A stretch of DNA of 20,080 nucleotides from Clostridiales bacterium (GTDB lineage Bacteria; Bacillota; Clostridia; Oscillospirales; Oscillospiraceae): positions 1 through 20,080 of the forward strand of contig SFHJ01000039.1 in NCBI GenBank assembly GCA_004555655.1, given 5' to 3'. The position numbers and the translations under genes are program-made. The notes under the pieces were generated by a model. It saw only the letters and a program-made list of their open reading frames with translations, had not been told where the DNA came from and did no database searches. Shown one piece after another: positions 1 through 7,124 of the stretch; positions within the stretch are counted from its first letter, which is position 1, and every line of letters starts with the position of its first letter.

Positions 1-86
1 CCGTAGGCATTTATTCGAAAGAAGAATCGCATTCGAGACGGTACACTTGGCAAGCAATGCCTGCGTTTATACAAACTTGACGAACA

Positions 87-118
87 GGGAGATTTCCGGC
101 AGCCGGAAATCTCCCTTT
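87..118 (+). terminator. Hairpin, probable intrinsic terminator at left edge
   Basis: Positions 87-99 pair perfectly with 103-115 (GGGAGATTTCCGG against its complement, loop CAG), and TTT follows. It stands seven bases after a TGA at 78-80 that closes a short open frame running in from the window edge. It may therefore end a gene lying mostly outside the window. The T run is short, so termination strength is uncertain. Confidence 0.5.
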
Positions 119-195
119 GCTTGTTGGGGGATACCTTCCCCAAACCCCTTGATTGATCGAACGGTTCCCGTTCGGCTGCGCCCTGCGTTGCAGTG

Positions 196-366
196 CTATT
201 TTTCCTGTTGATGCTCTCTTGTCTGCCGCTGGTCGTCGGCATCCGTGCGCAGGAGCATCTCGGCGTTGGCCTTATAAATCTGAAGCTGCCTGGCTTCCTC
301 GCGTGCCTTGGCAAGCGCCGCATAATCGAGCTTCTTCTGCACAAGCAGATCAGAATACAATCCGGT
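196..366 (-). pseudogene. Minus-strand coding relic abutting the recombinase fragment
   Basis: The minus strand is open from an in-frame stop at 367-369 down to the TAG at 196-198, about 56 codons. The translation is strongly coding-like: charged and helical, with motifs such as DLLVQKKLDYAALAKAREEA and LRTDADDQRQ near its end. It has no upstream start and is cut where the plus-strand recombinase similarity begins (about 350-366). I read it as the C-terminal tail of an accessory gene from the same or another mobile element, brought head-on to the recombinase by a rearrangement. I do not recognise the family. It could also be a chance frame, but the amino-acid composition argues against that. 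Confidence 0.3.
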
Positions 367-1366
367 TTATACGGGGCGCGTGGCATGGGGCAAGCGACGG
401 GCGGAAAAAGTGCCCGGCAGTGACAACGAATATCGACTGGTAAAACAGGACGAATATATTTTGAGCGAAGTTATTTCTCACGAAGAATTTGTTTCCAAAG
501 AGGATTTTGACCGGGTTCAGGAGATCAAAGCCATTCGTGGGAAAAAGGGTAATCACAACATTGGTCAGTATAACGCACATCTGCTGTCCGGTATCGTAAA
601 ATGTCCGCAATGCGGCGCACCTATGTATATCGGCATGACCAAGTGGACAAATCATGACGGCACGGAGCGTCGCACAGAATCTTATGTCTGCTCTTATGCG
701 ACTAAACATAGGGGGACTTCGGTATGCCGCAGAAATGGCGTGGTAGCCAGTCAGGTTGAGGACGAGGTGATGGAGTACACCCGGAAGATTGTCCGCAATC
801 CGCAGTTTATCAAGGATTTGCAGGAAAAGGTGATGACCGCCGTGGACATGACTGAGGTCGAAAATGATATTACCGCTTACAAAAAGCAGCTATCCGCTTT
901 ACAGCGCAGCCGTGACAGCTTGGAACAGGATATTGATCGCATTGCCCCCGATGACAAGTATGCAGAACGCCGCCGCGCAGATATGACGCGCCGCTTGAAT
1001 GATCTCTATGATCAGATTTATAAGGCGGAGGATCTGTTGCAGGAGAGCATGATGAAAAAGGCTACTTTGGAAAGTGAGCAGATGTCCGTGCAATCTATGA
1101 TCGGAATCCTCTCGTCTTTTGACATAATCTATGATAGAATGAATGCAGCAGAACGGCGCGACCTTGTGAAATACCTGATTTCTGAGGTTGAACTGTTCCC
1201 TCGTGAGGAACAAAAGACGCAAAAACGCTTTGTAAAGGCGATTGCGTACAAGTTTCCCATTGAGCAAAAGGTGCTCACGCAATTTGATGAATGCGGGGCG
1301 TCTGTCGAGACGGTATGTCTTTTGTCAAAACAAGAAGGCGGACGCAAAAGGGAGCGGGGCCTATAG
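353..1366 (+). pseudogene. N-terminally truncated large serine recombinase
   Basis: This is the C-terminal part of a large serine recombinase (resolvase/invertase superfamily), the class that integrates and excises conjugative and transposable elements. The reading frame shows family-like sequence from about 356 (NPVYTGRVAWGKRR), upstream of the first usable start, a GTG at 380. Next come the end of the Recombinase domain, a C4 zinc ribbon (CPQC at about 601-612, then the CSYATKHRGTSVC pair), and a long charged coiled coil. The roughly 140-residue catalytic domain with the nucleophilic serine, and most of the DNA-binding region after it, are absent. No ribosome binding site precedes the GTG. 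Base composition is visibly less GC-rich than the genes from 2600 on. Together these mark an inactive remnant of an acquired element. Confidence 0.85.
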
Positions 1367-1407
1367 CAAGCTGAATCATCATATGCGCTCCTCAGACAGT
1401 CGGGAAA

Positions 1408-1575
1408 ATGACGGGCGCGGAACGTCTGCGGGACAAACTGAAGTTTAATATGATGATGACTCATGACAGCATTGAAACATCGGACAGGATCTTTGGCTTT
1501 GCAACGCTAGCCGGAGAGGCGGGCGGCGATCACGGGCGCTGCGGCACATCGGGGGGTGAGGGAGTATGGAAATGA
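1408..1575 (+). CDS. 55-residue ORF overlapping the acetyltransferase gene
   Basis: A short frame opens at ATG 1408 (MTGAERLRDKLKFNMMMTHD at the start) and ends at TGA 1573-1575. Its last four bases form an ATGA overlap with the preferred start of the next gene, the arrangement typical of translationally coupled genes. There is no convincing ribosome binding site upstream of 1408. The N-terminal half reads like a real protein; the second half is glycine-rich and less convincing. I do not recognise a family. It could be a genuine small protein or the surviving tail of a larger gene truncated by the recombination to its left. Confidence 0.3.
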   Translation: MTGAERLRDKLKFNMMMTHDSIETSDRIFGFATLAGEAGGDHGRCGTSGGEGVWK

Positions 1576-2087
1576 AGCAGACGGCAAATGCGGAAGGCTC
1601 ACGCTATGCGGTCATCGCCTATAATGAAAAGTACCGGGACGATATGATTTTCATGGTTCTGCAGGCAAAAGACGCCCTTGGGCGGGTTCCCCGGCTGAAC
1701 GGGGATTTGCTGGACATCCAGAAGAACTATCTGGACACCGGCGATATGTTCTGGCTGGCAATCGATGACAACGACCGGGTGATTGGCTGCATCGGCTACA
1801 ACGCCATCCCCGGCACGACCGAGGTACAGCTCCACCGGCTCTATGTCAAGGCCGCGCGGAAGCGCCAGGGCATCGGTACGTGCCTGCTCCACACTGTAGA
1901 GCTGCACCTGCAAGAGCGGGGAAAGACCGCAGTGCATGTGCATCTGGGCGGCAAGGAGTACTTTGAATCCCATCGTTTCTATCCGAAACACGGGTACAGG
2001 CAATATGCGCCCGGCATGATGAAGAAGGAGCTGGCAGCGCTTCCTGCCGCAGAACCGCCGGTTTCCTTTTCCGCTGCGGCACCCTGA
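1572..2087 (+). CDS. GNAT-family N-acetyltransferase
   Basis: This is a GCN5-related acetyltransferase of 171 residues, a cytoplasmic enzyme moving an acetyl group from acetyl-CoA to an amine; the substrate cannot be told from sequence. The acetyl-CoA-binding motif A is clear (LHRLYVKAARKRQGIGTCLL, with the RxxGIG loop), preceded by the beta strand VIGCIGYNA and followed by the typical FYPKHGYRQYAPGMMKKEL end. I chose ATG 1572 because GAGGGAG at 1558-1564 lies seven bases upstream; ATG 1566 is only one base away from it. ATG 1572 also overlaps the stop of the upstream small ORF as ATGA. The last 17 residues after KKEL are alanine- and proline-rich and lie outside the fold, which suggests altered DNA just downstream. 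It belongs to the accessory left end. Confidence 0.85.
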   Translation: MKQTANAEGSRYAVIAYNEKYRDDMIFMVLQAKDALGRVPRLNGDLLDIQKNYLDTGDMFWLAIDDNDRVIGCIGYNAIPGTTEVQLHRLYVKAARKRQGIGTCLLHTVELHLQERGKTAVHVHLGGKEYFESHRFYPKHGYRQYAPGMMKKELAALPAAEPPVSFSAAAP

Positions 2088-2145
2088 AAACGGCTATCTG
2101 GAACGCGTAAAACGAAAAACCATGAATGACAAAAAGGACGCAGTG

Positions 2146-2451
2146 ATGGCCTATGCGCTCATGAGCGAGGAAGACGCGATCGACCTGCTGCTCGCCGACG
2201 ACACGGCCGCCATGCTGCGCGAGAGCTACGCTGCGGCCGGGATGACGGTAGCGCGCATGGAAAAGGTCGAGGTCACGTTCCTGGGCGAGCCGCACTACGC
2301 GCTCATGACCCAGCTGTCGATGCAGGATGTGAACATCTACAACCTGCAGCTGTGCTTCTACCAGTGCGGCTCGTACGGCGTGACCATTACGCTCGGCAGC
2401 TACATCGAGGATAAGACCGAATCGCTGCTGGAGCTGTTCTACAAGCTGTAG
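2146..2451 (+). CDS. Small unrecognised protein
   Basis: A protein of about 101 residues of unknown function. ATG 2122 gives eight more residues but has no ribosome binding site. ATG 2146 has AAGGA at 2134-2138, seven bases upstream, and is preferred. The sequence has an acidic helical first half and a second half of alternating hydrophobic strands (YNLQLCFYQCGSYGVTITLG), ending in a helix (SLLELFYKL). It has no signal peptide, membrane segment or obvious catalytic motif. The second half resembles the C-terminal end of a secreted or lipoprotein domain, so this could be a truncated gene. The frame stays open upstream to 2023 and includes coding-like RHPENGYLERVKRKT, which fits a 5' deletion. 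A strong terminator follows, so the unit is probably transcribed. Confidence 0.5.
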   Translation: MAYALMSEEDAIDLLLADDTAAMLRESYAAAGMTVARMEKVEVTFLGEPHYALMTQLSMQDVNIYNLQLCFYQCGSYGVTITLGSYIEDKTESLLELFYKL

Positions 2452-2489
2452 AACAAACGCGCAGGCCGGGCGGCGTCTGTAAAACAGCG

Positions 2490-2526
2490 AATCCTCCGTA
2501 TGGCTTCATACGGAGGATTTTCGTTT
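2490..2526 (+). terminator. Intrinsic terminator between convergent units
   Basis: A 13-base-pair perfect stem (2490-2502 with 2507-2519, loop GCTT) is followed by TTCGTTT on the plus strand, so TTTT runs through the stem end. It ends the unit containing the small ORF at 2146. The minus strand also has some T after the stem (CGCTGTTTT), so it may serve the convergent sensor operon as a weaker terminator. Confidence 0.85.
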
Positions 2527-2611
2527 GACAGGACGGCGCTGCAGCGTCGGCTCTTGCGCGCTGCAGCACTGCGCAGCGCACAAAAAACGGCACGGGCGCA
2601 TAAACGCGCGG

Positions 2612-3580
2612 TTATCTCTGCGTCACGGGGAAGAGCAGCTTCTGGTTTTCCTGCGTGTACATGTTCTGCTGCGTGATGGTCACGCACGGCACCTCGACCG
2701 TGCTTTCCACCTGCTCGCCCGAGGCCAGCAGCACCGCCTGCTCAACGGCGAGATAGCCCATGTTGAACGGCCGCTGCACGACCATGGCCTGGATGACGTT
2801 CTGCTCCAGGAACTGGATCTGCCGCTGCGAGTTGTCGCAGCCGACAAGATACACCCTGCCGCCGAGGCCCATCTCGACGAGCGTATTGGCCGTGGCCACG
2901 TTGCACACCTCGTTCGTGCACACGAAGCCCGCGACGTCCGGGTGCTCAGCGAGCAGCTCCCTGGTGATTTGCTGCGCCTTTTCCATGCTGTTTTCACAGC
3001 AGAACGTGCCGAGCACCTCGATGTCGGGGTAGCGCGACAACGCGTCCAGCGCGCCCTGCGTGCGGTCGGTGCCGGAGGTCGTGGTCTGCATGTGCTGGAT
3101 GATGGCGACCTTGCCGCCCGCAGGCAGGTACTGCGCGAGCGTCTGGCCCATGCTCAGGCCGATCTGGTAGTTGTTGCTGCCGACAAAGCAGCTGCGCCCG
3201 GCGGCGTTTACGTCGGTGTCGAGACTCACGACCCTGATGCCCGCGGCGATGGCCCGCTCTGTCACCTCGGCGCAGCGGTCATAGTCGGCCGCCGAGAGGA
3301 TCATCACGTCGGGCCTGTCGGCGATGACGGTTTCGATGAGCGCAATCTGCTCGTCGATGGCCGTCTCGGTCGAGGACGTCACGGTGGTGAGCTCGACGCC
3401 GTATTCCTCAGCCGCGGCGTTCACGCCGGACAGGAGCATCTCCCAGAACTCGGCCACGCTGGCCTCGGTCTTCAATACCAGCGTCACACGCACCGCGCTT
3501 CCGCCCGCGCTGCACCCGGAGAAAACCGGCAGCAGAAGCAGAGCCGCCAACAGCGCGGCAAGCACCTTTTTAAGCCTCAT
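2612..3580 (-). CDS. Sugar-type substrate-binding lipoprotein (periplasmic-binding-protein family 1)
   Basis: An extracellular lipoprotein of 322 residues in the ribose/galactose/xylose-binding family (Peripla_BP_4). A basic start and hydrophobic segment lead to the lipobox VFSGC (lipidated Cys23). The mature part keeps family landmarks: the first lobe with FWEMLLSGVNAAAEEYGVEL, a hinge-side DVMILSAADYD, SLDTDVNAAGRSCFVGSNNY, and the second-lobe VGCDNS. ATG 3580 is nine bases from AAGGAGG; a GTG directly before it (3583) is also possible. It overlaps the kinase stop (3570-3572). No permease or ATPase gene is near, and it shares an operon with a kinase and regulator. I therefore infer that it presents a bound sugar or related ligand to the kinase, or serves a transporter encoded elsewhere. 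The ligand is unknown. Confidence 0.88.
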   Translation of the reverse strand: MRLKKVLAALLAALLLLPVFSGCSAGGSAVRVTLVLKTEASVAEFWEMLLSGVNAAAEEYGVELTTVTSSTETAIDEQIALIETVIADRPDVMILSAADYDRCAEVTERAIAAGIRVVSLDTDVNAAGRSCFVGSNNYQIGLSMGQTLAQYLPAGGKVAIIQHMQTTTSGTDRTQGALDALSRYPDIEVLGTFCCENSMEKAQQITRELLAEHPDVAGFVCTNEVCNVATANTLVEMGLGGRVYLVGCDNSQRQIQFLEQNVIQAMVVQRPFNMGYLAVEQAVLLASGEQVESTVEVPCVTITQQNMYTQENQKLLFPVTQR

Positions 3581-5360
3581 CACCGTGTCCCTCCTTTTCC
3601 CGCACGATCGGCAGCACCAGCATGACCATCGTGCGCCTGCCGGGCGTGGAATAGTAGCGCATGCTGGCCTCGCTGCCGAAGTAGTACTGCAGCCGCTCGT
3701 TCACGTTGTACACGCCGATCTTGGTGGACTCCGCGTCCGACTGCTTCTTTTCAAAAATGCGGGCGATCTGTTCTTCGGTCATGCCCACGCCGTCGTCTTC
3801 GACGGTGATGAGCAGCCGGTCCTCCTCCAGAATCGACTCCACGCGCACCGTGCCGCCCGTCTGCTTGACCTTGATGCCGTGGTAGATGGCGTTTTCCACC
3901 AGCGGCTGCAAAATGAGCTTCGGCAGAAGGCAGTCCGCCGTCTGCGGGTCCATGTCCAGCTCGTACTGGAGCTTCTCGTTGTAGCGCATTTTCTGGATGG
4001 TGAGATAGCTTTTGACGTGGTCCAGCTCCTCGGCCAGCGTGTTTGTGTCGCTGCCGGTGCCGATGGAGCGGCGCAGCAGAGACGCCAGCGCGCTCGTCAT
4101 CTCTACGACCTCGGCGTTGCGCCCGGCGTGGCTCATCCAGATGATGGAGTCGAGCGTGTTGTACAGAAAATGCGGCTGGATCTGCGCCTGCAGCGCGCGC
4201 CACTCGCTGATGCGCTTCTGCTCGGCCACGCGCGCCGTCTCGTCCATGAGCGATTGCGTGGTGGCGATCATGTGGTTGAAGCTGTCGGAGAGCTGGCCGA
4301 GCTCGTTGCCCGCCGTCACGCCGCAGCGCACGTTCAGATCGCCCTGCTCCACCTGATGCATGGTGTGCTGCAGCGCGTGGATGGGCTGCGTGATGGACTT
4401 CGAGAGCAAAAACGCGATGACAAGCGCGACGGTGAGCGCGCACGCGCCGATGGCGGCGTATGAGCGGATCATCGCGCCCTGCATCTGCAGAAGCTCCTCG
4501 GTGTAGACCACGCCGACCGCCGTCCAGCCGGTGTCCTCGGACGGGCAGATGACGTACTGCTTGGCGGCGCTGCCCGCGCCGGACGACAGCCGCCCGGGCC
4601 CTGCGGCCATGATGTCTGCCACGTTCTCGGATTTGAGCCCGGCGTAGATGAGATCCTGCTGCGGGTGCCAGAGGATCTCGCCGTCGGAGCCGAGCAGGAA
4701 GATATAGCCCCGGCTGCCGAGCTCGATGGCAGCGCAGATGCTGTCGATGATGTTGTAGTTGAGGTCGATGAGCAGCACGCCCAGCACCTCACCGTAGGCG
4801 TTGGTGACCGCTTTGGAGAACGAGACAACCCAGGTGTACCGGTCGGCGATCAGGTTTTCCACGCGCGACGACGAGACCTGCACCTCGCGCGGGTTCGCCA
4901 CGGCGTCGAGGTACCAGTCGGCGCGCATATAGTCGGAATTGACGTTGCGCTCGGCGTCCGGCGAGCCGAAGATCACGTCGCCCGAGGGCGAGGCCAGCGC
5001 GATGGCGGAAAATTCGCTTCGGATGCTGATGGCTGCGGCCAGCTGGCCGGTGGCCTCGTCTTCAACGCGGCTGCTCAGTTCGCCGCTGCGCGCGGCCTGC
5101 AGGTAGGAGATGATGGCGGTGTTGTCGACCAGAAAGTCGGAGATATCCTTGATGTACTGCACATACAGGTCAATATCCGCGTTCACGCGCAGCACCAGCT
5201 GCTCGGTGTAGTCCATGGCGTTGGCCTGCAGCTCGCGCGAGGAGGTGGAGATCGACACCAGCATCATGCCGAGCGTGACGAGCAGAATGAGCAGCATGAA
5301 CGCCGCGACGATGTAGCGGCCAATGCTGCTTTGCCGCCGGGGCTTTTTTACGCGCGTCAT
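3570..5360 (-). CDS. YesM/LytS-type sensor histidine kinase
   Basis: A membrane sensor kinase of 596 residues. Transmembrane helix 1 is at about 15-38 and helix 2 at about 301-320; between them lies an extracellular sensor of about 260 residues that looks like a dCache/Cache domain (the DADWYLDAV-like stretch is present as RADWYLDAV). A HAMP linker (about 321-375) leads to the His_kinase domain with phospho-accepting His397 in QPHFLYN. The N box is LVEN (Asn490), and the ATP-lid motif is EDDGVGM (521-527). Length and domain order are typical of YesM. ATG 5360 overlaps the regulator stop as ATGA, with GGGAGG seven bases upstream. It should autophosphorylate and pass phosphate to the adjacent AraC-type regulator. 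The signal is probably a carbohydrate, by family analogy and the downstream binding protein; that part is inference. Confidence 0.93.
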   Translation of the reverse strand: MTRVKKPRRQSSIGRYIVAAFMLLILLVTLGMMLVSISTSSRELQANAMDYTEQLVLRVNADIDLYVQYIKDISDFLVDNTAIISYLQAARSGELSSRVEDEATGQLAAAISIRSEFSAIALASPSGDVIFGSPDAERNVNSDYMRADWYLDAVANPREVQVSSSRVENLIADRYTWVVSFSKAVTNAYGEVLGVLLIDLNYNIIDSICAAIELGSRGYIFLLGSDGEILWHPQQDLIYAGLKSENVADIMAAGPGRLSSGAGSAAKQYVICPSEDTGWTAVGVVYTEELLQMQGAMIRSYAAIGACALTVALVIAFLLSKSITQPIHALQHTMHQVEQGDLNVRCGVTAGNELGQLSDSFNHMIATTQSLMDETARVAEQKRISEWRALQAQIQPHFLYNTLDSIIWMSHAGRNAEVVEMTSALASLLRRSIGTGSDTNTLAEELDHVKSYLTIQKMRYNEKLQYELDMDPQTADCLLPKLILQPLVENAIYHGIKVKQTGGTVRVESILEEDRLLITVEDDGVGMTEEQIARIFEKKQSDAESTKIGVYNVNERLQYYFGSEASMRYYSTPGRRTMVMLVLPIVREKEGHGDEA

Positions 5361-6889
5361 CGGTTCGCCTCCCGGTACTCCCGCGGTGTCATGCCCGTGC
5401 GGCGGCGGAAGCTGACGGAGAAATAGTGCGGGTCGACAAAGCCGATGCGCTCGGCGATCTCATAGGTGCACAGCCCCGTCTCGCGCAGGAGCCGCTTTGC
5501 CTCGTCCATGCGCAATCCCGTGAGGTATTCCACGAACGACTGGCCCGTCTGGGCCTTGAAAACACTGGAAAAATAGCTGCGGCTCACGCCGAGATGGTCG
5601 AGCACGTCCGCGAGCTTGAGGTCGCAGTTGGCGTAGTTTTCCTGCAAGTAGCGCATCGCCAGCAGCGCGCAGCGGCTGGCCGGGCTGTCCATACCGGTGG
5701 CGGCGCGCTGCAGAAGAAAGCCCTCGAGCCGCTCAAAGCGCAGCCGCACGGCCTCAAGCGTGTCGCGGTGCAAAACGGGCATCACCTGCGGCGCGCGCGC
5801 CAGCTCCTCACGCGAGAGCGGGCTGGTCAGAAGCACCTGCAGCTGCTCCAGCTGGGCGCTGCACGCGTCGATGTGCACCTGCCGCCGGCGCATGAGAGAA
5901 AACAGCTGCCCCGTCAGCTCCAGCGCGCGCGTGCCGTCGCCGGTCTGCACACAGGCGGCGATGTCGGCCACGGCCGGACAGTCAGGCGTGTGCAGCGAGC
6001 CTGCGGATTTGCTGAGCTCCGGGTCAAACAGCAGCCGCTGTCCGGTGGAAAAGGCGTAGCCCAGCGCGTGCCGGGCGTCGCGTGCGGCCGAGCGCAGCCC
6101 GGCGGGGCCGGCATGCACGCCCGATACGCCCACGAGCACGCCCGTGACGGCATCCTCGTCGAGCTTCTGCGCCAGCTGCCGGCAGGCCGAGACCGCGCGC
6201 ACGCGCAGCTCGGCCGTCTCGTCGCCGCTGAAGATGAGCACCAGCGTCTGCTCGCCCGCGAGCCGCCACTGGCACGGCGCGCAGCTCTGCTCCAGCTGCG
6301 GCGCGGTGCGCACGAGCCACGCGGCATCGGACTCCTCGCCCTCGGCCAGCGCCGCGATGTGCAGCTCTCCGCCGAAGACGATGCCCGCGTTTCTGGCCGC
6401 GGCCTGCAGGTCCTCCTCGGGCGTGTCGGGCGAGAGGATGCTCTGGAATACGTGGTCTTTCAGAACCTCGTCTGCGTACTGCGCGCGGCTGAACATGCCC
6501 TGGCGCTGCTCGCGCTCACGCAGCTCCTGCGCGAGCCTGCGCAGCAGCTGGTCAAAATCGCGCGGGCTGACGGGCTTGAGGATATAGTCGTTGACATGGT
6601 ATTTGATGGCCTTCTGTGCGTAGGAGAACTCGCTGAAGCCGGTCAGCACCACGATGATCGTGGCCGCATCCTGCGCGCGGATGTGCTCGGCGAGCGCAAG
6701 CCCGTCGACGAACGGCATACAGATGTCGGTGATGACCACGTCGGGATGCACCTGCGCGAACTTTTCGATGGCCTCGCGTCCGTCGGCGCAGGCGACGGGC
6801 GCATCATAGCCCAGCGCCTGCCAGTCCGTGTTCTGCACCATACTCTCGCGCACCAGAATTTCGTCTTCCACCAGCATGATCTTATACAT
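5357..6889 (-). CDS. YesN-type response regulator with AraC DNA-binding domain
   Basis: A cytoplasmic transcription factor of 510 residues. The receiver domain (about 1-120) has the acidic pocket at Glu8-Asp9, the phospho-accepting Asp55 in VITDICMP, and the conserved lysine in YILKPVSP. A long middle region of about 270 residues separates it from a C-terminal AraC helix-turn-helix pair (about 410-510; ADVLDHLGVSRSYFSSVFK, then EIAERIGFVDPHYFSVSFRR). I chose ATG 6889 over upstream starts because GGAAGGAG lies seven bases before it and MYKIMLVEDE is the usual receiver beginning. It is the first gene of the operon, followed by its kinase with a four-base overlap. It likely activates sugar uptake or hydrolase genes located elsewhere. 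Confidence 0.93.
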   Translation of the reverse strand: MYKIMLVEDEILVRESMVQNTDWQALGYDAPVACADGREAIEKFAQVHPDVVITDICMPFVDGLALAEHIRAQDAATIIVVLTGFSEFSYAQKAIKYHVNDYILKPVSPRDFDQLLRRLAQELREREQRQGMFSRAQYADEVLKDHVFQSILSPDTPEEDLQAAARNAGIVFGGELHIAALAEGEESDAAWLVRTAPQLEQSCAPCQWRLAGEQTLVLIFSGDETAELRVRAVSACRQLAQKLDEDAVTGVLVGVSGVHAGPAGLRSAARDARHALGYAFSTGQRLLFDPELSKSAGSLHTPDCPAVADIAACVQTGDGTRALELTGQLFSLMRRRQVHIDACSAQLEQLQVLLTSPLSREELARAPQVMPVLHRDTLEAVRLRFERLEGFLLQRAATGMDSPASRCALLAMRYLQENYANCDLKLADVLDHLGVSRSYFSSVFKAQTGQSFVEYLTGLRMDEAKRLLRETGLCTYEIAERIGFVDPHYFSVSFRRRTGMTPREYREANR

Positions 6890-6904
6890 GGTATCGCTCC
6901 TTCC

Positions 6905-6914
6905 CAAGCGCTTG
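6905..6914. promoter_or_regulatory. Perfect 10-bp palindrome CAAGCGCTTG in the operon leader
   Basis: CAAGCGCTTG lies between the putative -10 of the sensor operon (6932-6937) and its ribosome binding site. Its AAGCGCTT centre is the core of many LacI-family and CcpA (cre) operators, but the flanks do not fit the full cre consensus. A repressor bound here would block transcription just after initiation. Catabolite control of a sugar-sensing operon would make sense, but this rests on one short motif. Confidence 0.35.
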
Positions 6915-6931
6915 CCGCGTATCCTGTCTCC

Positions 6932-6960
6932 ATTATACCGATTTTTCCGCCGTTTATCAT
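6932..6960 (-). promoter_or_regulatory. Candidate promoter of the sensor operon
   Basis: On the minus strand TATAAT occupies 6937-6932, a perfect -10 box 43 bases before the regulator start. At 17-base spacing the -35 position (6960-6955) reads ATGATA, a poor match, so the promoter may depend on an activator. Confidence 0.5.
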
Positions 6961-6985
6961 TATGCAAACCCGCCAACATTTTTTG

Positions 6986-7016
6986 CCGTTTTTTTCCCTA
7001 CCAGACAAAAAAACGG
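6986..7016. repeat. AT-rich perfect inverted repeat between divergent promoters
   Basis: CCGTTTTTTT (6986-6995) and AAAAAAACGG (7007-7016) are perfect inverted copies separated by 11 bases. They sit upstream of both the leftward sensor-operon promoter and the rightward thioesterase promoter. They could be an operator, a bent or UP-like element, or a chance A/T tract pair. Confidence 0.4.
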
Positions 7017-7049
7017 GCGTGGAGGGCGGTTTTTCAAAATCGGACCTGC

Positions 7050-7078
7050 TTGCGCAATGCGCGCAGGCGCGGTATAAT
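7050..7078 (+). promoter_or_regulatory. Sigma-A promoter of the thioesterase gene
   Basis: TTGCGC (7050-7055), a 17-base spacer and a perfect TATAAT (7073-7078) lie 47 bases before the gene start. Transcription should begin near 7085. Confidence 0.75.
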
Positions 7079-7124
7079 ACGGGGCAGGAACGGCCTGCGG
7101 CCGCGAAAGAAGGAGCAAGCGAAA

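Noticed and set aside
1..80. Short frames at the left edge as a partial gene
   Set aside because: More than one frame is open over only about 25-45 codons and none shows a recognisable motif, so I list only the hairpin after it.
2535..2600. Hairpin downstream of the binding-protein gene on the minus strand (GCGCTGC/GCAGCGC)
   Set aside because: The stem is short and there is no T tract; the better candidate for that end is the bidirectional stem at 2490-2519.
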